This document shows, piece after piece, positions 15,910-24,797 of a DNA stretch of 64,000 nt (the first letter of the stretch is position 1; each line of letters starts with the position of its first letter). This stretch comes from Nocardioides piscis (GTDB taxonomy: Bacteria; Actinomycetota; Actinomycetes; Propionibacteriales; Nocardioidaceae). The stretch spans positions 1,550,001 to 1,614,000 of the forward strand of contig NZ_CP049866.1 of the NCBI RefSeq assembly GCF_011300215.1, in the 5' to 3' direction. Under the pieces are notes generated by a model. It was not told where the DNA came from. It saw nothing but the letters and a program-made list of their open reading frames with translations, and ran no database searches. Position numbers and translations under genes: made by a program.

Positions 15910-16788
15910 GTGTCCTCGACCTCCCCTGACGTGCTCCTCGCCACCAGTGCCGACTGGCCGTCGGGCGAGCCGGGCTCCGCCGCCCTCGACGCCGCCCTCG
16001 ATGCCCGCGGCGTCGCGAGCTGCTGGGTGGTCTGGGACGACCCGGCCGTCGACTGGTCCGCCGGCCTCGTCGCGGTGCGATCCACGTGGGACTACATGGG
16101 TCGGCCCGCGGACTTCCTCGAGTGGGCGGGCTCGCTCGAGCAGTCGCGACTGCTCAACGGTGCCGACGTCTTCAGGTGGAACCTCGACAAGCTCTATCTG
16201 ACGCGACTCGACGCGGTGCCCGTCGTGCCGACCGTCCCCGCGGACGACCGGCCATCGCTGGCAGCGGCGGTCGCCGGCTTCGGGCGATCGGTCGTCAAGC
16301 CCCGCGTCGGTGCTGGTGGTGCCGGCGTGCTCGTCGTCGACGACCCGGCCGACGAACGCCTGGGTCGCGACTTCGTCGACCACCCCGAGCTGCCGATGGC
16401 CCGCGGGCCGTGGGTCGTGCAGCCGCTGTTGGAGTCGGTGCGAACCCTCGGCGAGACCTCGGTGTTCGTGCTCGACGGCGTCGCGGTGAGCCAGGTCGAC
16501 AAGCTGCCCGGTGGCGACGAGATCCGCGTGCACGAGCACTACGGCGGTGTGTCGACGCCGGTGGAGCTCCGGCCCGAGATGGCTGGGCTGGCGGAGCGCG
16601 CGATGGCTGCGGCGGCCGGCCTCACGGGCCGCCCCCTCGACTACGGCCGCGTCGACCTGCTGCACCACGAGGGGGAGTGGTTGGTCAGCGAGCTCGAGGT
16701 GACGGAGCCGGGGCTCTACCTCGGCGTACTCCCCGCCAATGCGGACGCGTTCGCCGACCTGCTCGCGCGGCGGCTGGGTCGGTCCTGA
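15910..16788 (+). CDS. ATP-grasp domain protein
   Basis: A 292-residue protein. The N-terminus VLLATSADWPSGEPG is followed by STWDYMGRP. The ATP-grasp core shows SVVKPRVGAGGAGV (ATP-lysine and glycine loop, about 130-145), WVVQPLLESV, and late YGRVDLLHHEGEWLVSELEVTEPGLYL, carrying the metal-binding Glu/Asp residues. The family ligates a carboxylate to an amine or thiol using ATP. Similar proteins resemble RimK/glutathione synthetase. Substrate unknown. Confidence 0.8.
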   Translation: MSSTSPDVLLATSADWPSGEPGSAALDAALDARGVASCWVVWDDPAVDWSAGLVAVRSTWDYMGRPADFLEWAGSLEQSRLLNGADVFRWNLDKLYLTRLDAVPVVPTVPADDRPSLAAAVAGFGRSVVKPRVGAGGAGVLVVDDPADERLGRDFVDHPELPMARGPWVVQPLLESVRTLGETSVFVLDGVAVSQVDKLPGGDEIRVHEHYGGVSTPVELRPEMAGLAERAMAAAAGLTGRPLDYGRVDLLHHEGEWLVSELEVTEPGLYLGVLPANADAFADLLARRLGRS

Positions 16789-16865
16789 ACTTCCACGCAC
16801 CTGCGTCGAAGTGCGGCCCGTCAGGCCAGTAGCCGCCCGCACTTCCGCGCGTCTGCGTGGAACTT
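16788..16865. repeat. Long imperfect inverted repeat, probable terminator or REP-like element
   Basis: The 5' arm AACTTCCACGCACCTGCGT continues to GAAGTGCGG. It pairs, with a few mismatches, with a 3' arm ending TCTGCGTGGAACTT. A loop of about 19 bases lies between. The element starts within the ATP-grasp stop codon, so it probably ends that transcript. Confidence 0.65.
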
Positions 16866-16914
16866 GGGACATCAGTTGCGCACGCCCTCCAACCTGACGG
16901 GGCACGATGGCGTT

Positions 16915-17439
16915 GTGGTGGGCATGGAACGGCAGCTGGACGACCGCGAGTCGTTCACGGCCTGGGCGACGGCTCGTCGTCCGCGGCTGCTGCGCACCGC
17001 GACCTTCGTCACCGGTGACGGCGGTCGGGCCGAGGATCTCGTCCAGGAGGCGCTGACCAAGGTCGCGCAACGATGGCCCCGACTGCGCGAGGGCAACCCG
17101 GACGCCTATGTCCGCCAGATCCTGGTCCGCGACAACATCTCGTGGTGGCGCCGCAACCGGTTCGAGGTCGCCTCCGCCGTGCCCGATCCGGGTCGTACGT
17201 CGCCGGGTGACGCCGGCGTCGAACGACGGATGCTGCTCCTCGACGCCCTGCGCCGGCTGACGGAGCGACAGCGGGCCGTGCTCGTCCTGCGCTATTTCGG
17301 GGACCTCAGCGAGGCCGAGATCGCGCACGCCCTCGGCGTCTCGACCGGCACCGTCAAGAGCACCGCCCACCTGGCCCTTCGCCGACTGCGCGAGCTGGCG
17401 CCCGAGCTCAGCGAACTGCTCGCCATGGAGCCCTCATGA
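16915..17439 (+). CDS. ECF sigma factor, actinobacterial SigE family
   Basis: A sigma-70 factor of about 174 residues. Region 2 contains RLLRTATFVTGDGGRAEDLVQ with EALTKVAQRWPRL. Region 4 is LTERQRAVLVLRYFGDLSEAEIAHALG with STGTVKSTAHLALRRLRE. This is the pattern of the actinobacterial sigma-E (SigE70) group, which is not the SigE of M. tuberculosis. The start is uncertain: GTG 16915 lies six bases after CACGAT (leaderless-like), and ATG 16924 is also possible. The next gene overlaps by four bases and is probably its membrane partner. Confidence 0.85.
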   Translation: MVGMERQLDDRESFTAWATARRPRLLRTATFVTGDGGRAEDLVQEALTKVAQRWPRLREGNPDAYVRQILVRDNISWWRRNRFEVASAVPDPGRTSPGDAGVERRMLLLDALRRLTERQRAVLVLRYFGDLSEAEIAHALGVSTGTVKSTAHLALRRLRELAPELSELLAMEPS

Positions 17440-18623
17440 CCGACCGCGACCTGCGCGACCTCTTCCAGTCCGCTGCCTCCGATCTCGACCACCACCGTCC
17501 TGCGCATCACGACCTCAGCGCCATCGATCGTGCCTGGCGCGACGGCACCCGGCGACGTGTCGCCGCTCGTGCTGCGGTGGTCGGCTCGATCGCTGCGACG
17601 GTCGCAGTGGTCGCCGGCGTCGCCTTGCTCGACGAACCGTTCGATCGGGCAGCGCCCGGCTCGCCGGACGACAGGATCTCCTCACCGACGTCGACCCCGA
17701 GCTCGCCGTCCCAAGGGCCGCCCGTTGCCGAGCGTGCCGGAGATTATGAAGGGGCTCGCGTGTGGTGGGCACCGTCCGCGGCAGACGAGCCGAGCCTCCC
17801 GCCGCTGGCCGACAACCCTCTTCCTCCGGCGATCGACCTCGCGACGGCAGAGGTGGGCGACGTGGGCGAACCTGTGCTGGCGCTCTTGTCCGGTCGAGGC
17901 GTGCGGGCGTTCGCGCTGACCGCCAGCCAACGGCTCGTCGAGATCGACACCTCGCGGCTCGACCCGGTGACAGACGAGGCGGGCAATGGCCGGAGCCCGC
18001 TGTCGCCGTACAGCCTGTCCGCGGATCGGCGCCGGGCATTCTTCATCCAGCGGAGCTCACTCGAGGTGTTGGACTTCGAGACCGGGGAGTGGACGTCGAT
18101 GGACACTCCCGACTGGCTGGCCGAGGGGGCGAGGTGGGTGTTGCCGGACGCGATCTGGGTGCCGGAGAGCCTGGGTGAGGACTCGAAGGGCACCGCGCAC
18201 CGACTGGACGGGAGCTCATCGTCCGTCGACGTCGACTGGGTGCAGGGCTGGACAGGCCCGGACGACGAGCCCTGGGGGCCGGTGGCCTCGTCCCGCGAGG
18301 GCACTGCACAGGCAGCGTTCGTCCGGGGTCCGATCGACGGTGGCTCGGTCAGCAACCCCCAGGCCGTGATGGTCGACCGGGACGGTGGGCGGTCGGTGCT
18401 CGCGCTCGACTTCGGCCGTGCTGGACAAGGCACCCGGAGCAAGGGCTGCTGCGTCGCACTCGGCTGGCTGGACGCGGACACGGTCCTGTTCGGCTCCCAG
18501 AGCACCGAGGGGCAGAGGATCCTCGCCTGGCACGTGGACACCCCGGATGTCCGCAGGGTCGCCGACATCCTCGGGCCCGGGCGCATCACCTCCCTCGCCG
18601 ACCTCTCGACCACGATCGGGTGA
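17436..18623 (+). CDS. Single-pass membrane protein with propeller-like C-terminus, possible anti-sigma factor
   Basis: A 395-residue protein. It has an acidic N-terminus (TDRDLRDLFQSAASDLD), a transmembrane helix at about 44-65 (AAVVGSIAATVAVVAGVALL), a Ser/Pro linker, and a large outer domain with repeated short motifs (SLSADRRRAFFIQRSS, WVLPDAIWVPESLG, GWLDADTVLFGSQS) resembling WD40/TolB-like blades. It overlaps the SigE-family gene by ATGA. That coupling and topology suggest a regulator of the sigma factor, but I see no ZAS motif. I do not recognise the family. Confidence 0.6.
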   Translation: MTDRDLRDLFQSAASDLDHHRPAHHDLSAIDRAWRDGTRRRVAARAAVVGSIAATVAVVAGVALLDEPFDRAAPGSPDDRISSPTSTPSSPSQGPPVAERAGDYEGARVWWAPSAADEPSLPPLADNPLPPAIDLATAEVGDVGEPVLALLSGRGVRAFALTASQRLVEIDTSRLDPVTDEAGNGRSPLSPYSLSADRRRAFFIQRSSLEVLDFETGEWTSMDTPDWLAEGARWVLPDAIWVPESLGEDSKGTAHRLDGSSSSVDVDWVQGWTGPDDEPWGPVASSREGTAQAAFVRGPIDGGSVSNPQAVMVDRDGGRSVLALDFGRAGQGTRSKGCCVALGWLDADTVLFGSQSTEGQRILAWHVDTPDVRRVADILGPGRITSLADLSTTIG

Positions 18624-18637
18624 CGCGTCGTCATTCG

Positions 18638-18664
18638 TTTGCACTCTCCATGGTCGAGTGCTAA
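18638..18664. promoter_or_regulatory. CIRCE operator 1 (HrcA binding site)
   Basis: TTTGCACTC, nine bases, GAGTGCTAA: one mismatch from the consensus TTAGCACTC-N9-GAGTGCTAA. TTGCAC inside it with TAAACA 17 bases later could be the groEL promoter, so HrcA binding would block transcription start. Confidence 0.92.
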
Positions 18665-18670
18665 ACATGA

Positions 18671-20464
<1,794 letters not shown>

Positions 20465-20496
20465 GTCCGGTCCTCCTCTGAAGCACAGCTCGACAG

Positions 20497-20528
20497 GCAG
20501 GGCCCCGGTCTTCGGACCGGGGCCCTGC
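20497..20528 (+). terminator. groEL transcription terminator
   Basis: A perfect 14-bp stem GCAGGGCCCCGGTC / GACCGGGGCCCTGC closed by a TTCG tetraloop, 33 bp after the groEL stop. Confidence 0.88.
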
Positions 20529-20597
20529 GCAGTCCGACCACTGGCGTCCGGCCGTCGAGCCTGTGGTGTGCCGACGAGCACCCTGATAGGAAGAGGC

Positions 20598-21164
20598 ATG
20601 CGGCTCCCTGTCCCCGGCCCTCGCGACGTCCTCGGCGCGCTGGAGAAGGGCGCCGACCAGCTGGACGCCCTGTTCGGCGCCATACCGCGCGTGCTCGCAC
20701 TCGTCGATCAGGCCGAGGTCCTGCTGCAGCGCGCGGCCGCGGCCGTCGACAAGGTCGAGATGGTGTCCGGGCGGGCGGCGGAGGTGGTCACACGAACCAC
20801 TGGTGTCGTCGACGCCGCCGAGGCGCAGGTCGGTCGGCTCACCGCGCTGCTGGACGCGCTCGAGCCGTCGCTGACCAGGCTGCAGCCGACTCTCCAGGCG
20901 CTCGCGGACACGACGCACCCGGACGAGGTCGCGGCGCTGGTCCGGCTCGTCGACCACCTCCCCGAGCTGACGTCTCGCGTGGAGGAGGAGGTGCTGCCGA
21001 TCATGGCCACCCTCGGCACCGTGGCACCCGACGTGCACGACCTGCTCACGGTCTCGCGCGAGCTCAACGACATGCTGGCGAAGCTCCCGGGCGTGGGCAG
21101 GATCAAGCGCCGCATCGACGAGGAGCAGGGCGAGGACCGCACCACGGCGACGGTGCGTGACTGA
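20598..21164 (+). CDS. Hypothetical helical protein
   Basis: A 188-residue protein I do not recognise. It is almost all alpha-helical by composition, with heptad-like stretches (VDQAEVLLQRAAAAVDKVEM; VDAAEAQVGRLTALLDALEP) suggesting a long coiled coil, and a charged C-terminus. No signal peptide or membrane helix. ATG 20598 follows GGAAGAGG with very short spacing. It lies after the groEL terminator and is a separate unit. Confidence 0.6.
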   Translation: MRLPVPGPRDVLGALEKGADQLDALFGAIPRVLALVDQAEVLLQRAAAAVDKVEMVSGRAAEVVTRTTGVVDAAEAQVGRLTALLDALEPSLTRLQPTLQALADTTHPDEVAALVRLVDHLPELTSRVEEEVLPIMATLGTVAPDVHDLLTVSRELNDMLAKLPGVGRIKRRIDEEQGEDRTTATVRD

Positions 21165-21248
21165 CGCCGGACGCGAGCTGCGGGGAACGCTCACGAGACC
21201 GACGCCGTCCCACCTGTGTGGAACAGTTGGCGTGACGAAGGGAGCCGC

Positions 21249-21701
21249 ATGACCCGTTGGTTGATGGTCGCGACGACGGCTGCGCTGAGCGTGATGCTCG
21301 CTGCCTGCGGCGGTGCGGAGCGCCCACGGGCCGCGGACGACGCGTCGAGCGTCGCGCCGATCGTCGAGCTGAGCGTGCCTGCGGCGCCGGCAGGTCGCTG
21401 CATGGTCCCGAGCGTGGAGAGCCTGCAGGTCCAGGACTTCGCCTTCGAAGGGGTCGTCTCCGAGATCGTCGACGGCGTTGCCACCGTCGACGTCCTCCAG
21501 ACCTACGAGGGCGACGACGCCGAGACGGTCCGGATCGCCGTGCCCGACCCCGACCTCCGCGACCTGGTGCTGGCGGTCGACCTCGAGGTGCAGGGGAGCT
21601 ACCTCATCAGCAGCCTGGAGGGCGAGGTCTCGGTCTGTGGCCTGAGCGGACCCAAGGACGGGCCGCTCGCCGAGCTCTACGAGCAGGCCTACCGAGGGTG
21701 A
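21249..21701 (+). CDS. Predicted lipoprotein of unknown function
   Basis: A 150-residue protein with a clear signal peptide and lipobox: MTRW, a hydrophobic core, then MLAAC with the lipidated Cys at residue 20. The mature part has two cysteines (GRCMVP and VSVCGLS) and a beta-rich pattern (VVSEIVDGVATVDVLQTYEG). It is expected to be anchored on the outer face of the membrane. It ends convergently with alkB. No family recognised. Confidence 0.7.
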   Translation: MTRWLMVATTAALSVMLAACGGAERPRAADDASSVAPIVELSVPAAPAGRCMVPSVESLQVQDFAFEGVVSEIVDGVATVDVLQTYEGDDAETVRIAVPDPDLRDLVLAVDLEVQGSYLISSLEGEVSVCGLSGPKDGPLAELYEQAYRG

Positions 21702-21713
21702 GCGGAGCAACCG

Positions 21714-22331
21714 CTAGAAGACGTTGAGGGGCCGGAACTGGACGCTGATCCGCGGGCCGGCCGACGCCACCTTGGGCACGGCGTGCTCCCAGGTGCGCTG
21801 GCAGGAGCCGCCCATCACGACGAGGTCGCCGTGGCCCATCGTCACAGTGATCGAGTCACCCCCACCGCGCGGGCGCAGGCACAGCCGGCGGGGGTCGCCC
21901 AGGGAGACGATGGCGACCATGGTGTCGTGGGTGCTGCCGCGACCGATCGTGTCTCCGTGCCAGGCGACGGAGTCGCGTCCGTCGCGGTAGTAGCAGCAGC
22001 CGGCGCTGACGAACGGCTCGCCGAGCTCGGGGTGGTAGTGCTCGCTCAGCCGGTCGCGGGCCTGCTCGAGGCCGGCGTGCGGCAGCGGCTCACCGAGGAC
22101 GTAGGTGTGAAGAAGGCGAGGTACGTCGACGACGCGGTCATACATCTGACGCCGCTCCGCGCGCCAGGGCACCTGCGCCAGCATGACGGCGAAGATGTCG
22201 TCGGCGCCCGTCAGCCAGTCGTGCTGGACGTCGAGCCAGGCGCCGTGCGCCAGCTGTGTCCGCTCGGGGGAGAGCTGGCCGGCCACGCTGTCCCCGGTGT
22301 TGGCGGCGAAGAGGGTCGACTGGAAGTCCAC
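21714..22331 (-). CDS. alkB: AlkB-type alpha-ketoglutarate-dependent dioxygenase
   Basis: A 205-residue protein that would repair N-alkylated bases by oxidative demethylation with Fe(II) and 2-oxoglutarate. Iron ligands are H125 and D127 (WHGDTIGRG) and H183 (WEHAVPK). 2-oxoglutarate arginines are R194 and R200 (RISVQFRPLN). The start is GTG 22331, six bases downstream of a TAGCAT -10, so the mRNA is leaderless. A perfect LexA box covers the promoter, so induction as part of the SOS response is predicted. Confidence 0.92.
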   Translation of the reverse strand: MDFQSTLFAANTGDSVAGQLSPERTQLAHGAWLDVQHDWLTGADDIFAVMLAQVPWRAERRQMYDRVVDVPRLLHTYVLGEPLPHAGLEQARDRLSEHYHPELGEPFVSAGCCYYRDGRDSVAWHGDTIGRGSTHDTMVAIVSLGDPRRLCLRPRGGGDSITVTMGHGDLVVMGGSCQRTWEHAVPKVASAGPRISVQFRPLNVF

Positions 22332-22337
22332 CCGGTA

Positions 22338-22343
22338 ATGCTA
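22338..22343 (-). promoter_or_regulatory. Leaderless promoter -10 (TAGCAT) of alkB
   Basis: Minus strand TAGCAT, six bases, then GTG 22331. The corresponding -35 region at about 22361-22366 lies inside the LexA box. Confidence 0.65.
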
Positions 22344-22351
22344 GCCCATGG

Positions 22352-22367
22352 TCGAACGTCTGTTCGA
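22352..22367. promoter_or_regulatory. LexA (SOS) box
   Basis: TCGAAC-GTCT-GTTCGA, a perfect match to the actinobacterial/Gram-positive LexA operator pattern (GAAC-N4-GTTC extended to TCGAAC-N4-GTTCGA). It covers the spacer and -35 region of the alkB promoter. Confidence 0.88.
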
Positions 22368-22511
22368 GGTGGACTTCACCCCAAGGGAGGGGATGGAGCG
22401 GTTAGCATGTCGCTCGCCCCGCCGTAACCTACGGTGGCGTCACCATCGCGACTCGCTCGGCGCTGAACGCGATGGCGACCGCAGTCGGGCGGACTCGAGA
22501 CAGAGGGAACG

Positions 22512-23960
22512 ATGGAACTCGCCGACTACCTCCGCGCGCTGCGCACCCACTGGCGCGGTGCGCTGGCCTGCGTTCTCACCGCGCTCGTCGCCGCGACGAT
22601 CTTCAACCTGACCCAGCCGAAGGTCTATGCCGCCGATTCGAGCGGCTTCGTCGCCGCAGGCACCGGCGACCAGACCGCGTCGATGGCCTCGGTCTCGGAC
22701 TCGGTGGCCAAGTCGCGCGCCCAGTCCTACATCGACATCGCGAAGAGCCGGGCCACCGCGCAGTCGGTGATCGACGAGCTGTCGCTGGACGCCGACCCGA
22801 GTGCGTTGATCCAGCAGATCGAGGTGTTCCAGCCGCCGGAGACGGTGCTGATCCGGGTGACCGCGCGTGCGTCCACGCCCAAGAGCGCCCAGGGCCTGGC
22901 AGACGCCTGGGTGAGGGCGTTGGCTGACCAGGTCGACGAGATCGAGAACCCGAGCGGCAGGTCGAAGGAGGCGCTGCACATCGTCCCCTACGAGTCGGCT
23001 GCACTCCCGGGCGCGCCCGCCGAGCCCAACATGGTCCGCAACGTCGGCCTGGCCCTGATCCTTGGCCTGCTCGCGGCCGTGGGGTTCGCTGTCATGCGGT
23101 CGATGCTCGACAGCCGGCTGCGCTCGGCGACCGAGGTCGAACGGCAGTTCGGTGCACCGGTGGTCGGTCAGATCCCGCTGCACGACCAGCTCATGTCCTC
23201 GGACGGTGACCAGGCGCCGTTGGCGGTCCTGCCCGGCTCGGCCTCACCTGCCGTCAGCGAGGCCTTCCGCAAGCTCCGGACCAACCTGGCCTTCATGAAC
23301 GTCGACGACCCGCCTCGGGTCATCGTCGTCACGAGCCCCCAGCCCTCCGACGGCAAGTCGACCGTGGCGGCCAACCTGGCCGCGGCGATCGCCCTGAGCG
23401 GTCAGCCAGTCACCCTGATCGACGCCGACCTGCGCCGCCCGTCGGTCGCCATGAACCTCGGTCTGGACACCGTCATCGGGCTCACCGATGCGTTGGTCGG
23501 CCACGCATCGATCAGCGACGTGGGGCAGCCGCACCCCGACGTGCCGGGCCTCAAGGTCGTCGTCGCCGGGTCCATCCCGCCCAACCCCAGCGAGCTGCTG
23601 GGCTCGCGGACCCTGCAGACGATGATCGCGGAGATCGCCAGGACCGGGTGGGTCATCCTGGACGCGCCGCCCTTGATCCCGGTCACCGACGCCGCCGTCC
23701 TCTCGGCACACTCCGACGGCTGCCTGGTCGTGGTCACGCACGGACGGACCAACGTCACCGAGCTCGAGCAGGCGGTGTCGCAGCTCAACGCGGTGTCGGC
23801 CAAGATCCTCGGCGTGGTGTTCAACCGCGGCCCCCGGGTGGCAGACGTGGGCGGCTACTACGCCCGCCCCGGGACGACCCTGCCGACCCCGAGGGTCCCG
23901 GCGGAGACCGTCCCCGAGGTGTCCCGGAGCGCCCGCGGTGGCGCCCGTCGCGCCCGCTGA
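22512..23960 (+). CDS. Polysaccharide chain-length regulator / BY-kinase (Wzz-CpsD type)
   Basis: A 482-residue fused protein of the Wzz/Wzc type. Residues about 1-200 form the Wzz-like part, with two transmembrane helices (about 17-33 and 177-195) and an external loop. The rest is the bacterial tyrosine kinase: Walker A SPQPSDGKST (Lys282), Walker A' LIDADLRRP and Walker B VILDAPP. The C-terminal tail holds few tyrosines (GGYYARPG), fewer than the usual autophosphorylation cluster. These enzymes set length and export of surface polysaccharides. No glycosyltransferase or polymerase genes are next to it, which is unusual. Confidence 0.85.
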   Translation: MELADYLRALRTHWRGALACVLTALVAATIFNLTQPKVYAADSSGFVAAGTGDQTASMASVSDSVAKSRAQSYIDIAKSRATAQSVIDELSLDADPSALIQQIEVFQPPETVLIRVTARASTPKSAQGLADAWVRALADQVDEIENPSGRSKEALHIVPYESAALPGAPAEPNMVRNVGLALILGLLAAVGFAVMRSMLDSRLRSATEVERQFGAPVVGQIPLHDQLMSSDGDQAPLAVLPGSASPAVSEAFRKLRTNLAFMNVDDPPRVIVVTSPQPSDGKSTVAANLAAAIALSGQPVTLIDADLRRPSVAMNLGLDTVIGLTDALVGHASISDVGQPHPDVPGLKVVVAGSIPPNPSELLGSRTLQTMIAEIARTGWVILDAPPLIPVTDAAVLSAHSDGCLVVVTHGRTNVTELEQAVSQLNAVSAKILGVVFNRGPRVADVGGYYARPGTTLPTPRVPAETVPEVSRSARGGARRAR

Positions 23961-24037
23961 GGACGGGCGGGTGTCTCCGGGAGCTCTCAGGGACGACCCT
24001 CCTGGCGTCCGCCTTGGTGGACCGGACATTGTTGGGC

Positions 24038-24793
24038 ATGACGATCTCTGGGGAGAAGACCGCCGCCGCGCGCGTTCGCGGGCTGACGAAGACCTACGGC
24101 AAGGGCGACGCGCTCGTGCGCGCGCTGGACGACGTGACGCTCGACCTGGCAGCGGGCGAGTTCACCGCGATCATGGGCCCGAGCGGCTCCGGCAAGTCGA
24201 CGCTGATGCACTGCTGTGCTGCGCTGGACACGGCGACGTCCGGTGAGGTCTTCATCGGGGACCGCGAGCTCGGCAACCTCAAGGACAAGGAGCTGACCCG
24301 GCTCCGCCGCGACGAGATCGGCTTCGTCTTCCAGTCCTTCAACCTGGTGCCGACGCTGACCGCGCAGGAGAACATCCTCCTCCCACAGTCGATCGCTAGG
24401 CGCAAGCCTGAACCCGCCTGGTTCGACACGATCGTCGACACCGTCGGCATCCGCGACCGCCTGGGACACCGGCCCAACCAGCTCTCGGGGGGCCAGCAGC
24501 AGCGGGTGGCCGTGGCGCGGGCGCTGGTCAGCCGACCCACGATCGTCTTCGCCGACGAGCCCACCGGCAACCTCGACTCCCAGTCCGGTGCCGAGGTCCT
24601 CGAGCTCCTCCGCAGGAGCGCGGACGAGCACGGCCAGACGATCGTCATGGTCACCCACGACCCCGTTGCCGCCTCCTACACCGATCGCGTGGTCTTCCTC
24701 GCCGACGGCAGGATCGTCGACGAGCTGCGCGATCCCGACCGCGACGGGGTGCTCGCCGTGATGGCTCACATGTCCGCCCCCGCGAAGGGCTGA
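24038..24793 (+). CDS. ABC transporter ATP-binding protein, MacB/LolD type
   Basis: A 251-residue ATPase. Walker A is GPSGSGKST (Lys53), the Q-loop is FVFQSFNLVP, the signature LSGGQQQ is at 149-155, and Walker B with catalytic Glu is FADEPTGNLDS. The QSFNLVPTLTAQEN and EPTGNLDS segments mark the MacB/LolD/FtsE branch. It works with the permease that starts five bases after its stop. ATG 24038 lies seven bases after GACATT, so a leaderless transcript is possible. Confidence 0.92.
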   Translation: MTISGEKTAAARVRGLTKTYGKGDALVRALDDVTLDLAAGEFTAIMGPSGSGKSTLMHCCAALDTATSGEVFIGDRELGNLKDKELTRLRRDEIGFVFQSFNLVPTLTAQENILLPQSIARRKPEPAWFDTIVDTVGIRDRLGHRPNQLSGGQQQRVAVARALVSRPTIVFADEPTGNLDSQSGAEVLELLRRSADEHGQTIVMVTHDPVAASYTDRVVFLADGRIVDELRDPDRDGVLAVMAHMSAPAKG

Positions 24794-24797
24794 GGGC

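Noticed and set aside
22348..22611. An open frame starting at the ATG beside the LexA box
   Set aside because: The translated sequence is Arg-rich and without family features, and it overlaps the start of the tyrosine kinase gene in another frame. The LexA box is better placed to control alkB.
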